This document shows, one piece after another, positions 1-9,100 of a DNA stretch of 64,000 bases. How positions within the stretch are numbered: position 1 is the stretch's first letter; every line of letters begins with the position of its first letter. The position numbers were made by a program, and so were the translations under genes. Location: positions 339,811-403,810 of the forward strand of contig NZ_JAGJEH010000008.1 in the NCBI RefSeq assembly GCF_018100925.1, written 5' to 3'. The notes under the pieces were generated by a model. It was not told where the DNA came from. It worked only from the letters and a program-made list of their open reading frames with translations, and did not search any database. The stretch comes from Pseudoalteromonas luteoviolacea (GTDB lineage Bacteria; Pseudomonadota; Gammaproteobacteria; Enterobacterales; Alteromonadaceae).

Positions 1-1917
1 GGTGATTTTACCCGCTTCTTTGATACACATCGCGATAAGTTCATCACGATGACGCTCAAGTGCATCACCTGTACGTCGCAGAATTTCTGCACGCTCGCTT
101 ACTGGCGTCTGTGACCAAGTTGCAAAAGCGGCTTCTGCGCTAGCAACAAGCTGCTGCATTTCTTGCGCGTCTTGGTGGCGGATAGAGCCAACTACTTCGC
201 TGTGGTTTGCTGGGTTTAATACCGCTTCGTGACCTTCAGGCACATCTGCTGCTGTGATCAGGTTTTCATCAACCCACTTTTGTAAGTTGTCACGCATTGG
301 CGTGATGTGGTTGATGTTGGTTAAATCTAACCCTTTAGAGTTGTTGCGCTCTTCGCCGTATAGATCGATAGGCAAAGTGATCTGCATGTTGCGCTTGTGC
401 TTAACTCGTTGGATCTTTTCAACCGGATCTTCAAGTAGTGACTCAACAGGCATAGACTCATCAACAATCGCGTTTACGAATGACGAGTTTGCGCCATTTT
501 CAAGGAGACGACGAACAAGGTAAGCAAGTAGGTCTTCGTGCTGACCAACCGGTGCGTATACGCGACACTGCACTTTGTCTTCTGTTACTACTTGGTTGTA
601 CAGTGAGTCACCCATGCCGTGCAGACACTGGAACTCGAAGTTATTGAATTCACCATTGGCAAGTTCAAGGATAGTTGCAGCTGAATAGGCGTTGTGCGTT
701 GCAAACTGAGGGAAAATCACTTCACGTGCGTTCATGAGTTTGATAGCACATGCTTTATAAGAGACGTCAGTCGTTGCTTTACGCGTAAATACCGGGAAGT
801 CTTCAAGACCATCAGTTTGCGTCAGTTTGACTTCAGTATCCCAGTAAGCACCTTTTACAAGACGAACCATCATCTTGCGACCAACGCGACGACATAGCGC
901 TTCAAGCCAGTCAATAACCCAAATAGCACGTTTTTGATATGCCTGTACAGCAAGACCAAAGCCATTCCAGTTGCCCAGTGCGTCATCTGAGAATACCGCT
1001 TCGATGATATCTAAAGAGATATCCAAACGATCCGCTTCTTCAGCATCTACCGTGAAATTAATGTCATATTGCTTTGCAGCAAGCGCCAATTCTTTAAGCT
1101 TAGGCACAAGCTCAGCAATCACACGGTCACGGTGCGTAAACTCATAACGAGGGTGGATAGCGGATAGTTTTACAGAAATACCCGGGCTCTTAATTGGACC
1201 ACGGCCGTTAGCTGCTTTACCAATGACGTGAATAGCTGTCATATAGCTGTTGAAGTAACGCTCGGCATCAGCCATTGTGCGCGCGCCTTCACCTAGCATA
1301 TCGTATGAGTATGCGTAACCTGTTGCTTCTTTCTCTTTGGCGCGTTCAAGTGCAGCTTCAATCGTGGTGCCCATAACAAATTGTTGGCCCATAATTTTCA
1401 TTGCATACTGCACTGATTTACGAATAGCTGGCTCACCAATGCGACCCATGGTGCGCTTTAGTAAACCAAATTGCTCTTCTTTATTTTTGTCCGCGTAGTT
1501 AACCATTTTACCAGTTAACAATAGGCCCCAGCTTGATGCATTTACAAATAGTGAATCACTATTCCCTAAGTGCGAGCTCCAGTCACCCTTGCTAAGTTTA
1601 TCGCGAATTAACATGTCCTGTGTTTGTGCATCAGGCACACGTAAAAGTGCTTCTGCTAAACACATCAGTACAACACCTTCTTCAGAAGATAGAGAGTACT
1701 CTTCTAGTAGTGCGTCTACACCGCCTTGACCGTGTTGGTCTTTACGGATATTTAATACCATCTGACGAGCACGTTCCCATGCGCGAGTACGGGCAGAAAC
1801 ACCGACCTCAGCCAATGGTAAAATGTGATCGATAACAGTTTCTTCATCAATGCGGTAGAAGTCACGGATCTTTTGACGGATCGGACACTGGGTTGTTAAG
1901 TCGCCTTGAAATAGCAT
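1..1917 (-). CDS. putA: Bifunctional proline dehydrogenase / P5C dehydrogenase PutA (3' end outside window)
   Basis: PutA oxidises proline to glutamate through an FAD proline dehydrogenase domain and an NAD-linked aldehyde dehydrogenase domain. The first 639 residues are in the window; the gene runs off the left edge just as the aldehyde dehydrogenase domain begins. The start ATG at 1917 has a GAGGG ribosome-binding site 8-9 bases upstream. The protein opens with MLFQGDL and has no ribbon-helix-helix DNA-binding domain, unlike trifunctional E. coli PutA, so it probably cannot autoregulate. The TIM-barrel proline dehydrogenase region is recognisable (for example ISVKLSAIHPRYE and the LVKGAYWD motif). 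A divergent Lrp-family regulator 279 bases away is the likely controller. Family assignment is firm. Confidence 0.95.
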   Translation of the reverse strand, partial: MLFQGDLTTQCPIRQKIRDFYRIDEETVIDHILPLAEVGVSARTRAWERARQMVLNIRKDQHGQGGVDALLEEYSLSSEEGVVLMCLAEALLRVPDAQTQDMLIRDKLSKGDWSSHLGNSDSLFVNASSWGLLLTGKMVNYADKNKEEQFGLLKRTMGRIGEPAIRKSVQYAMKIMGQQFVMGTTIEAALERAKEKEATGYAYSYDMLGEGARTMADAERYFNSYMTAIHVIGKAANGRGPIKSPGISVKLSAIHPRYEFTHRDRVIAELVPKLKELALAAKQYDINFTVDAEEADRLDISLDIIEAVFSDDALGNWNGFGLAVQAYQKRAIWVIDWLEALCRRVGRKMMVRLVKGAYWDTEVKLTQTDGLEDFPVFTRKATTDVSYKACAIKLMNAREVIFPQFATHNAYSAATILELANGEFNNFEFQCLHGMGDSLYNQVVTEDKVQCRVYAPVGQHEDLLAYLVRRLLENGANSSFVNAIVDESMPVESLLEDPVEKIQRVKHKRNMQITLPIDLYGEERNNSKGLDLTNINHITPMRDNLQKWVDENLITAADVPEGHEAVLNPANHSEVVGSIRHQDAQEMQQLVASAEAAFATWSQTPVSERAEILRRTGDALERHRDELIAMCIKEAGKIT

Positions 1918-2196
1918 AGGTTAAACCCTCTATTGAAAACCTAAATACTACAGAAAGCACAGTCTTAGACTGTAGTCGCTTTCTTGCATCGTTATACAGA
2001 AACGAATGCTGCGTAATTATGCGGTGGTTAAATTTTAGTCCCTTTATTACCAGATACAAAAAGTTCATCTGAAAAAGGAACAGCTATAAGAATTTCCGAG
2101 CATTGTATAGAAAGAGCAGCAGAATGTGCTGTCTTATTTTTATGAATTACGGTAAATTTGCGTTTTATTAGACCTTATCTCAGCATTTTATACTGT

Positions 2197-2685
2197 ATGA
2201 CGACTTCAATAAAAACCCGCGTTTTAGATCGGATCGACCAAGCCATTTTGGATGAACTGCAAAAAAATGGCCGTATTTCAAATGTTAACCTAGCAAAAGC
2301 AGTTAATTTAAGTCCCAGCCCTTGTCTTGATCGCGTAAAAAAATTGGAGTCAGAAGGGTATATAGAAGGATATACAGCGAGACTAAATGCACAAAAACTT
2401 GGGCAACAGCTCGTTGCACATGTCGAAATTACTTTGAAAAGCTCGACCGAGTCAGTATTTGAAACATTCAAGCAGCATGTTGTAGAAATACCTCATGTTG
2501 TGGCATGCGATATGGTGGCTGGTGGGTTTGATTATTTATTGAAAATCCGAGTGTCGGATATGCGACAGTATCGAGAAGTGCTTGGACAAATTGTGGAAAT
2601 TCCAGGTGTTGGTACAAATCACACTTATATGGTGATAGAACACGTTAAGGAAGATAGTGGTGTCACAATATTACCAAAAGGTTAA
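2197..2685 (+). CDS. putR: Lrp/AsnC-family transcriptional regulator, probable PutR
   Basis: Small feast/famine regulator of about 162 residues. An N-terminal winged helix-turn-helix (LDRIDQAILDELQKNGRIS, then NLAKAVNLSPSPCLDRVKKL) is followed by an Lrp-type ligand-binding domain ending in a THTYMVIEHVKE strand. I chose the ATG at 2197 (MTTSIKTR) over an upstream TTG at 2158, because Lrp-family proteins begin shortly before the helix-turn-helix. The gene is divergent from putA, which in related bacteria suggests a proline-responsive activator of putA; that role is inferred from position. The symbol is given on that basis and is less certain than the family. Confidence 0.85.
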   Translation: MTTSIKTRVLDRIDQAILDELQKNGRISNVNLAKAVNLSPSPCLDRVKKLESEGYIEGYTARLNAQKLGQQLVAHVEITLKSSTESVFETFKQHVVEIPHVVACDMVAGGFDYLLKIRVSDMRQYREVLGQIVEIPGVGTNHTYMVIEHVKEDSGVTILPKG

Positions 2686-2874
2686 TTCTAATCTTTAAAT
2701 ACGGCTTGATTTTGGCTGGGGGGTTACTCTGAAGTCGGGTTCTAATAAATTTAGTGATAGAAGGGTAATTTATTTTTATATTTGTTTTAAGTTACTAATA
2801 TGATGAAAAAATACTAACTATTTAAAATCTTTTGGATCACGTTTTTTTGGAAAAATATATTACATGGCATTACA

Positions 2875-2891
2875 GATAGACCCTTTCTATC
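2875..2891. promoter_or_regulatory. 17-bp inverted repeat upstream of hcnABC
   Basis: GATAGA-CCCTT-TCTATC is a perfect 6-bp inverted repeat with a 5-base spacer, seven bases upstream of the FNR-like box. It could be an operator for a second regulator of the cyanide genes. It does not match the lux-box pattern (CTG-N10-CAG) used by quorum regulators of hcn in Pseudomonas. Function is unknown. Confidence 0.3.
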
Positions 2892-2897
2892 GCTTTC

Positions 2898-2911
2898 TTA
2901 ATTTAGATCAA
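2898..2911 (+). promoter_or_regulatory. FNR/ANR-like box upstream of hcnA
   Basis: TTAAT-TTAG-ATCAA matches the FNR/ANR consensus TTGAT-N4-ATCAA at 9 of 10 defined positions. Its centre is about 96 bases before the hcnA ATG. An activator at about -41 would start transcription near 2946, with an A/T-rich -10 region around 2930-2940. In Pseudomonas the low-oxygen regulator ANR activates hcnABC, so the box fits the genes it precedes. The 315-base gap 2686-3000 holds this box, the adjacent inverted repeat and otherwise AT-rich sequence. Confidence 0.55.
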
Positions 2912-3000
2912 CAAATATTTAACCGTTGTAAAAAATAGGTTTTTATTGGCAGTTTTTTACCCTAGGCTGAATTGACATTTGGCAATGCAAAGGTAAAAAA

Positions 3001-3327
3001 ATGACATCAGCGACGCGTACAAAGGATATTACGCCCTTAGACTCTATTACATTTAAAGTTTTCATAGATGAGCAGCCAATAACTGCGTGTGAAGGTGAAA
3101 CCGTCTTATCGGTGTTACAAGCGGCAGACATGAAGCGTATTTGTGAGAATGACCGCAAAGTGGTATCTGGAGCATATTGTGCTATGGGTGTGTGCCACTG
3201 CTGCCACATTAAGGTCAACAAGCGCTATAAACAAAGAGCTTGTCAAACACTTGTCGAACCAAATATGCAAGTCGAAACCTTGAGTAATCGCTTTAAAGAT
3301 AAGGGGTTAAACCATGGAAAAGTCTAA
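3001..3327 (+). CDS. hcnA: Hydrogen cyanide synthase subunit HcnA (2Fe-2S ferredoxin-like)
   Basis: HcnA is the small iron-sulphur subunit of the membrane-associated HCN synthase, which oxidises glycine to HCN and CO2. The 108-residue protein has a plant-ferredoxin-type cluster motif: C60, C65, C68 and C81 (CAMGVCHCC, then RACQT). It closely resembles Pseudomonas HcnA as I remember it, including the EGETVL and ETxSNRF segments at either end of the domain. Length is typical (about 104 residues). The start has an AAGG ribosome-binding site. The last 14 bases overlap hcnB, suggesting coupled translation. Related subunits occur in opine oxidases and hydroxyproline dehydrogenases, but the full hcnABC set argues against those. 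Confidence 0.92.
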   Translation: MTSATRTKDITPLDSITFKVFIDEQPITACEGETVLSVLQAADMKRICENDRKVVSGAYCAMGVCHCCHIKVNKRYKQRACQTLVEPNMQVETLSNRFKDKGLNHGKV

Positions 3328-4717
3328 CCCAGTTGTCATTGTTGGTGGCGGGCCATCAGGTACTGCCGCAGCAGCATTACTCGGAAAATATCGGATCCCA
3401 TCAATCATAATTGATGAAGCGCCTAAGATTGGTGGCGTAATATATCGTGGGCCATTACGTAAAACGGCCACATTGCCCCACTTAGATGACAACTTGCAAC
3501 GCGCGATGAGTGCGCTGCGTCGACGTTACGAAAATTATAAGTCATTTATCGAATTAAAGTTACAAACACGGGTTTTAGGGCCGGAGGGAAAGCAGTCATT
3601 ATTGTTAAATGAAGGCGGCGGACTGACAACACAAAAGTACGATGAGCTTATACTAGCGACGGGTTGTCATGAGCGCAGTATCCCATTTCCTGGCTGGCAA
3701 TTACCGGGGGTAATGCTACTTGGAGGTGTTCAATTACAGATTAAAAGCGGGCTGGTAAAACCGGGCACAAAAATGGCGCTAGTAGGTACTGGACCACTGT
3801 TGCCACTTGTTGCTTGTCAATTACACAAAGCAGGTGTCAATGTTATCGGTGTATACGAAGCAAGTGCATTTAATAAACTGGCTAAAGAAGCCGTCGCTTT
3901 GTTGAACAAACCAAAACTAACGCTGAGTGGCCTCAGCATGATGAGCTATCTAAAAAAACATCAGATACCGTTTTATTATGGCTATGGCGTGGTCAATGCA
4001 CAGGGCGATGCGCATTTAGAGCGTGTTACTGTTGCTCCTTATGATCAATATTGGCGAGCAGATCTTAGCCAGGCAAAATCAATAGAGGTTGATGCAATTG
4101 GCGTTGGCTATGGGTTTGTAGCCCGTACTCAGCTCGCTATGTTGTTGGGGTTAGAGCATACGTATACGAAGGTAAGCGGTTACATTCCCGTACTTAGCAG
4201 TGAGTTCGAAAGTAACCAAACAAAGACATATGTTGTAGGGGATAGCACCGGATTGCTGGGCGCTGATGCAGCAATTTGCGAAGGCCAAATTGCTGCATTG
4301 AACATCGTAAAGCAGCGCGGAATATTGAGCGCTACTGAAGCGAAAAAAGAACAAGCAAAAATAGCGCGTAAACATGCCAGAATAAAACGTTTTAGATTTG
4401 GCTTTGATCGTTTTAGTGAGCGTCAATCTGGTTTGCTTGAGTTAGCGCAAGATGACACTGTGGTCTGTCGCTGCGAGCAAGCTACAAAGAGACAACTTGA
4501 ACAAGCAATTTCAGAGGGCGTTAAAGATCTGACGACACTGAAAATGCGCACTCGAATAGGCATGGGTGACTGCCAAGGTAAAACATGTAGTAGCTTTGCG
4601 CTCGATTTGCTACATCAAGCGGGCCATAACAAAGATACCGGTGTGATAAAGCCACGCTTTCCGCTCGACCCTATCCCTTTTACTTTTATGGAAGAATCAT
4701 TAAATGAACAAGTATGA
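3314..4717 (+). CDS. hcnB: Hydrogen cyanide synthase subunit HcnB (FAD/NAD(P)-binding, BFD-type 2Fe-2S)
   Basis: HcnB is a flavoprotein subunit of HCN synthase. It has an N-terminal dinucleotide-binding motif (GGGPSG, residues 11-16), the motif LATGCHERSIPFPGW, and a second nucleotide-binding loop (VGTGPLLPL). A C-terminal BFD-like iron-sulphur motif is formed by C385-x-C387 and C420-x4-C425. Long stretches, including IYRGPLR, LQIKSG, LLPLVACQLH and RFPLDPIPF-like segments, follow Pseudomonas HcnB closely. The length of 467 residues is normal for the family. The gene overlaps hcnA and hcnC by 14 bases each, a tightly coupled operon. The nearest alternatives are opine or hydroxyproline oxidase alpha subunits. 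Confidence 0.92.
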   Translation: MEKSNPVVIVGGGPSGTAAAALLGKYRIPSIIIDEAPKIGGVIYRGPLRKTATLPHLDDNLQRAMSALRRRYENYKSFIELKLQTRVLGPEGKQSLLLNEGGGLTTQKYDELILATGCHERSIPFPGWQLPGVMLLGGVQLQIKSGLVKPGTKMALVGTGPLLPLVACQLHKAGVNVIGVYEASAFNKLAKEAVALLNKPKLTLSGLSMMSYLKKHQIPFYYGYGVVNAQGDAHLERVTVAPYDQYWRADLSQAKSIEVDAIGVGYGFVARTQLAMLLGLEHTYTKVSGYIPVLSSEFESNQTKTYVVGDSTGLLGADAAICEGQIAALNIVKQRGILSATEAKKEQAKIARKHARIKRFRFGFDRFSERQSGLLELAQDDTVVCRCEQATKRQLEQAISEGVKDLTTLKMRTRIGMGDCQGKTCSSFALDLLHQAGHNKDTGVIKPRFPLDPIPFTFMEESLNEQV

Positions 4718-5921
4718 TGTCATTATTGCTGGCGGTGGTGCTGTAGGGGCTGCATGTGCTTATTTTTTGAGTCGTGATACGGATTTAAAAATAGCCTTAG
4801 TTGATATAAAAAAAGCAGGCAATGCGTCGCGCGCTTCGGCTGGTGGGTTGTGGGCTATTGGTGAATCAGTTGGGTTAGGGTGCGGAGTTATATTTTTTAA
4901 GACGTTGTCTAAATTACACAGTGAAGCGCAGGGAGAGGAGATCCCAACCATGCGCCCACATCAATTGCCGGACTGCTTTTTTGAATTTGCGCTCAAATCC
5001 AATGCCATGTACCCAGAGTTATATGAGGAGTTACGTAATAAACACAGTGTTGATTTTAAGTTTGAGCGTACCGGCCTTAAATTCATCATGTATAACCGTG
5101 AAGATGAGTTGTACGCCGATCAAATCGTCAGTGGTATTCCTCATTTGCGCGATCAGATCCGTTGGCTTGATGCCAAGCAACTTAAAGAAGAAGAGCCTTT
5201 TGTGACACCTGACGCCATCGGTGCTATAGACTTCATTTGCGATCACCAAGTAAACCCTTATCGTTTAGTTGAATCGTATACAGAGGCCGCTAGACAAAAT
5301 GGCGTGGAGCTTTTTTTAAATACCGAAATTCAACAGGTACTCAGAGAGGGTAAGCGTGTCGTCGGTATTCAGACTGCTTCAGGTGAGCTGCGTTGCGACA
5401 CCTTGGTAAATGCAACAGGCGCTTGGGCAAATTCGCTATTTAAACAAGCAACGGGACGCGATATGCCCGTTTATCCTGTAAAAGGACAAATCGTATTATC
5501 TGAACGTATGCCTAAAATTATGAATGGCTGTATCAGTACGAGTGATTGTTATATTGCGCAAAAAGACAATGGGGAGATACTCATAGGTTCCTCTACTGAG
5601 GAAAAGGGGTTCGACACCACCAATAGCTTAGACAAAATTCAGGAGTTGTCTCGAGGGGCTATGAAGTGCCTACCCATTTTAAACGAGTCAAATATCAAAC
5701 GTTGTTGGGCGGGTCTTAGGCCGGGCACGCCGGATGAGTTGCCAATCTTAGGTAAGGTGCCGGGGGTAGAGGGATACCTCAATGCTTGTGGTCACTTTAG
5801 AACCGGTATTTTAACTTCTGCGATTACAGGTAAATTGATCACAGAATTAGTCACAGAGCAACCGACTTCCATTGACTTGACACCTTTTAGCGTCGCACGT
5901 TTTTTTGACGAACCAGCCTAA
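4704..5921 (+). CDS. hcnC: Hydrogen cyanide synthase subunit HcnC (FAD-dependent glycine oxidase-like)
   Basis: HcnC is a DadA/glycine-oxidase-type flavoprotein and is probably the glycine-oxidising subunit. The FAD-binding motif GGGAVG lies at residues 10-15. The segment around RASAGGLWAIGESVGLG, then TTEEKGF-like and NACGHFRTGILTSA segments, match Pseudomonas HcnC as remembered. The length is 405 residues. The ATG sits inside the 3' end of hcnB (14-base overlap). No rhodanese, cyanide-insensitive oxidase or other cyanide-resistance gene lies beside the operon in this window, so self-protection must be encoded elsewhere. Confidence 0.92.
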   Translation: MNKYDVIIAGGGAVGAACAYFLSRDTDLKIALVDIKKAGNASRASAGGLWAIGESVGLGCGVIFFKTLSKLHSEAQGEEIPTMRPHQLPDCFFEFALKSNAMYPELYEELRNKHSVDFKFERTGLKFIMYNREDELYADQIVSGIPHLRDQIRWLDAKQLKEEEPFVTPDAIGAIDFICDHQVNPYRLVESYTEAARQNGVELFLNTEIQQVLREGKRVVGIQTASGELRCDTLVNATGAWANSLFKQATGRDMPVYPVKGQIVLSERMPKIMNGCISTSDCYIAQKDNGEILIGSSTEEKGFDTTNSLDKIQELSRGAMKCLPILNESNIKRCWAGLRPGTPDELPILGKVPGVEGYLNACGHFRTGILTSAITGKLITELVTEQPTSIDLTPFSVARFFDEPA

Positions 5922-5943
5922 TCCATAGCACCTCAAATATAGT

Positions 5944-5979
5944 TGGCTCGCGGTGAATACTTCGAGCCATATATTCACC
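5944..5979 (+). other. Two interlocked inverted repeats (possible H-type pseudoknot) downstream of hcnC
   Basis: TGGCTCG (5944-5950) pairs with CGAGCCA (5963-5969), and GGTGAATA (5952-5959) pairs with TATTCACC (5972-5979). The arms alternate A-B-A'-B', so they can form either two mutually exclusive hairpins or a compact pseudoknot with loops of 1, 3 and 2 bases. The element lies 23 bases after the hcnC stop and 127 bases before the protease gene. There is no U-run, so it is not a simple terminator. Confidence 0.35.
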
Positions 5980-6105
5980 AATTTACATTATGTGACAATT
6001 ATTATGCTCTAATTGATGGATATTTTTGTGCTTTTTGTCGCATCAGCCTGACTTTATGAGTGAAATTGTTATCATGTAACAGTCAAATATATATACGAGA
6101 TAATA

Positions 6106-9100
6106 ATGAAAATTAAGCACTTGTTTGCAGCGATGGCTGCTGTGCTTGGGCCTCTTGCCAGCCCTATGGCGAGCGCCTACAGCACTGAAGATACCCGTTT
6201 ATTACGCTTTCCTGATATTCACAAAGAACACGTAACTTTTGTTTACTCTGGCGATATTTACGTGGCCAATACCAACACAGGTAAAAGTACACGTTTGACG
6301 GATCACATTGGTTTTGAGACGTTCCCTAAGTTTTCACCTGATGGTGAAAAAATTGCATTTGCGGCGGAGTACAATGGTAGTCGTCAGATCTACGTTATTA
6401 ATCGTGATGGTTCAGGCTTAAAACAGCTTACTTACTACAACGATGTCGGCCCGATGCCACCGCGTGGTGGTTTTGATTATCGTGTTTTAGACTGGACGCC
6501 AGATGGCAAACACGTAGTGTTCCGTGCTAACCGCACGCCATGGGGTAAACGTATGGGTCGCCCTTATATGGTACCAGTTGAAGGTGGTTTAGAGCAGCCG
6601 CTTGCGATCCCGGAAGGTGGTGGTGGTATGTTATCTGGTGACGGCAGCAAATTTGTATACACGCCTATTGACCGTGAATTCCGCACTTGGAAGCGCTCGC
6701 GCGGTGGTCGTGCGCAAGATGTATGGGTATATGATTTAGAAAAAAATACTTCCAAGCAACTGACAACACACCGAGCAACAGATCAGCAGCCAACTTGGGT
6801 AAACGACAGCATTTACTTTGTATCTGATAGAGATTACACACTGAACCTTTACAAATATCGTGAAGGTAAAAAGCCAGTTAAAATGACTGATCACAAAGAG
6901 TTTGATGTATTGTGGCCATCAGCGGGACCAGACTCAATTGTGTATGAAAACGGTGGTTATTTATATCGCTTCAATGAAGCAAATAAAATGACGGAAAAGC
7001 TGACAATTAATGTTGATGGCGTACGAAAATCAGCACTGCCTTACACTAAAAATGTCAGTAAATTCATCGACTCAATGGACGTTTCTCACGATGGTAAGCG
7101 CGCTGTATTTACCGCTCGTGGTGAGATTTTCTCTGTGCCTGTTAAAAATGGGCCCACGCGTAACTTATCACACACGCCAGTAGGCCGTGAAATTGCCGCG
7201 ACTTGGTCACCAAACGCCCGCTATATTGCTTATTTGAGCGATGTAACTGGTGAATATGAGATTTACCTGAAAGATCGCGCAAATAATAATGCTGTAAAAC
7301 AACTGACAGACAACGGCACAATTTGGCGATTTGATCCAATTTGGTCACCGGACAACAGTAAGCTTTTGTTTGCTGACAAAGACCATATCGTATGGTGGTT
7401 AGATGTCGAAAGTGGCAAATTACACCAAGTAGATCGCGGCCTTCACGACGATGATGGGATCACGCAATATACATGGTCACCAAATAGTAAAGACATCGTT
7501 TTTGTTAAAAACAATGAAAACCGCTACTCATCACTTTGGCATTACAATGTCGATAGCAAAAAGCTAAACCGTTTAACGGATGACATGACCTCAGAAGCTA
7601 ACCCGACGTTCTCTGATGATGGCCAATATATTTATTTCACGTCAGAGCGCGATTATAACTTAGCATTTAGCTCATACGAATTTGCCTACCTATTTAACCG
7701 TGCAACACGTATTTACTCGGTTGCGGTGAATGACAGCATTAAGCCAATTAATGCGCCGCAAAGTGATGAAACATCGATAGTGAGTGATGAAGAGTCGAAT
7801 AAGGACAAAGCTGAATCAGATACTCATATTCAAGTAGATGGTTTTATGGCGCGGGTTGTTTCACTACCAGCACCTGCGGGTAACTATCGTGACCTGACAG
7901 GTGTTAAAGGCGGCGTTCTTACGCTAAGTGGTGGCGCACTTAAGTTGGTTGAAAACAAGGCTGACGGCAAAATCAGTACGGTTGCTAAAGGTGTCAGCGA
8001 GTATAAAGTCTCGGCAAATCGCAAACATGTTATTGCACGCGCGGGCGCTAAGTATAGTGTGATCAAGCCACAGGCAAAGCAGGATTTAAAAGCGAATCAG
8101 CTAGATCTTAGCAAGATGAATTTGAAGATCGATCCGCGTGTAGAGTGGTCGCAAATGTATACAGAAGGTTGGCGCACTCTACGTGACTGGTTCTACGACG
8201 AAAACCATCATGGACAAGATTGGGATGCACTGCTGAAGCGTTACCAGCCTATGGCCGATGCAGCAGCACATCGCACAGATATTGATTATGTGCTGAGTGA
8301 AATTGCTGGTGAAATCAATGCTGGCCACATTTATGTTCAGTCTGGTGATGAGCCAAAAGGCGAGCGTAAAAAACATGGCCTACTTGGTGCTGAAGTGGCA
8401 AGCCACCGCTCAGGTTTCGTGACGATTAAGCACATCTTTAAAGGTGAGAACTGGCATGAAGATTTCCGTTCTCCGTTAAACGAAACAGGTGTGCGCGCCA
8501 GCGAAGGTGACTTCATTTTGGCTGTGAATGGTCGCAATGTGAATGAAGTCAGTAACTTCTATGAACTATTGGAAAATACTCAGGGCGAACAAGTTGAGCT
8601 TATTTTGAGTAAGTCACCTAGCTTTGATGACAGCTGGAAAATCACGGTTAAGCCTGTTAAGAGCGAAACCGGTTTACGTTACTTACAATGGGTTGAATCG
8701 CGTAAAGCTTATGTTGAGCAATTATCAGGTGGTCGCATTGGGTATGTACATTTGCCAAATACAGCCTACGAAGGTAACCGTTCGATGTTCAAGAACTTTA
8801 TGCCACAAACAACCAAAGAGGCGATGATCATTGATGACCGTTACAATGGTGGTGGCTTTATTCCTGAACATGTGATCACTTGGCTAGCGCGTAAGCCGCT
8901 TAACTATTGGAAGCGCCGTGGTGTTACACCAACAAAAACGCCACAATTTGCGCATGATGGACCAAAAGCTATGTTGATCAATGGCTATTCAAGTTCAGGC
9001 GGCGATGCTATTCCTTATTACTTCCGCCAAGCTGGGTTAGGAAAGTTAATTGGTACGCGTACATGGGGTGGCCTAATTGGTATCTCTGGCAACCCAAGAC

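Noticed and set aside
3001..5921. Alternative reading of the operon as an opine oxidase or hydroxyproline dehydrogenase
   Set aside because: All three subunits match remembered Pseudomonas HcnA/B/C over their length and in unusual motifs, and the upstream FNR/ANR-like box also fits cyanide synthase.
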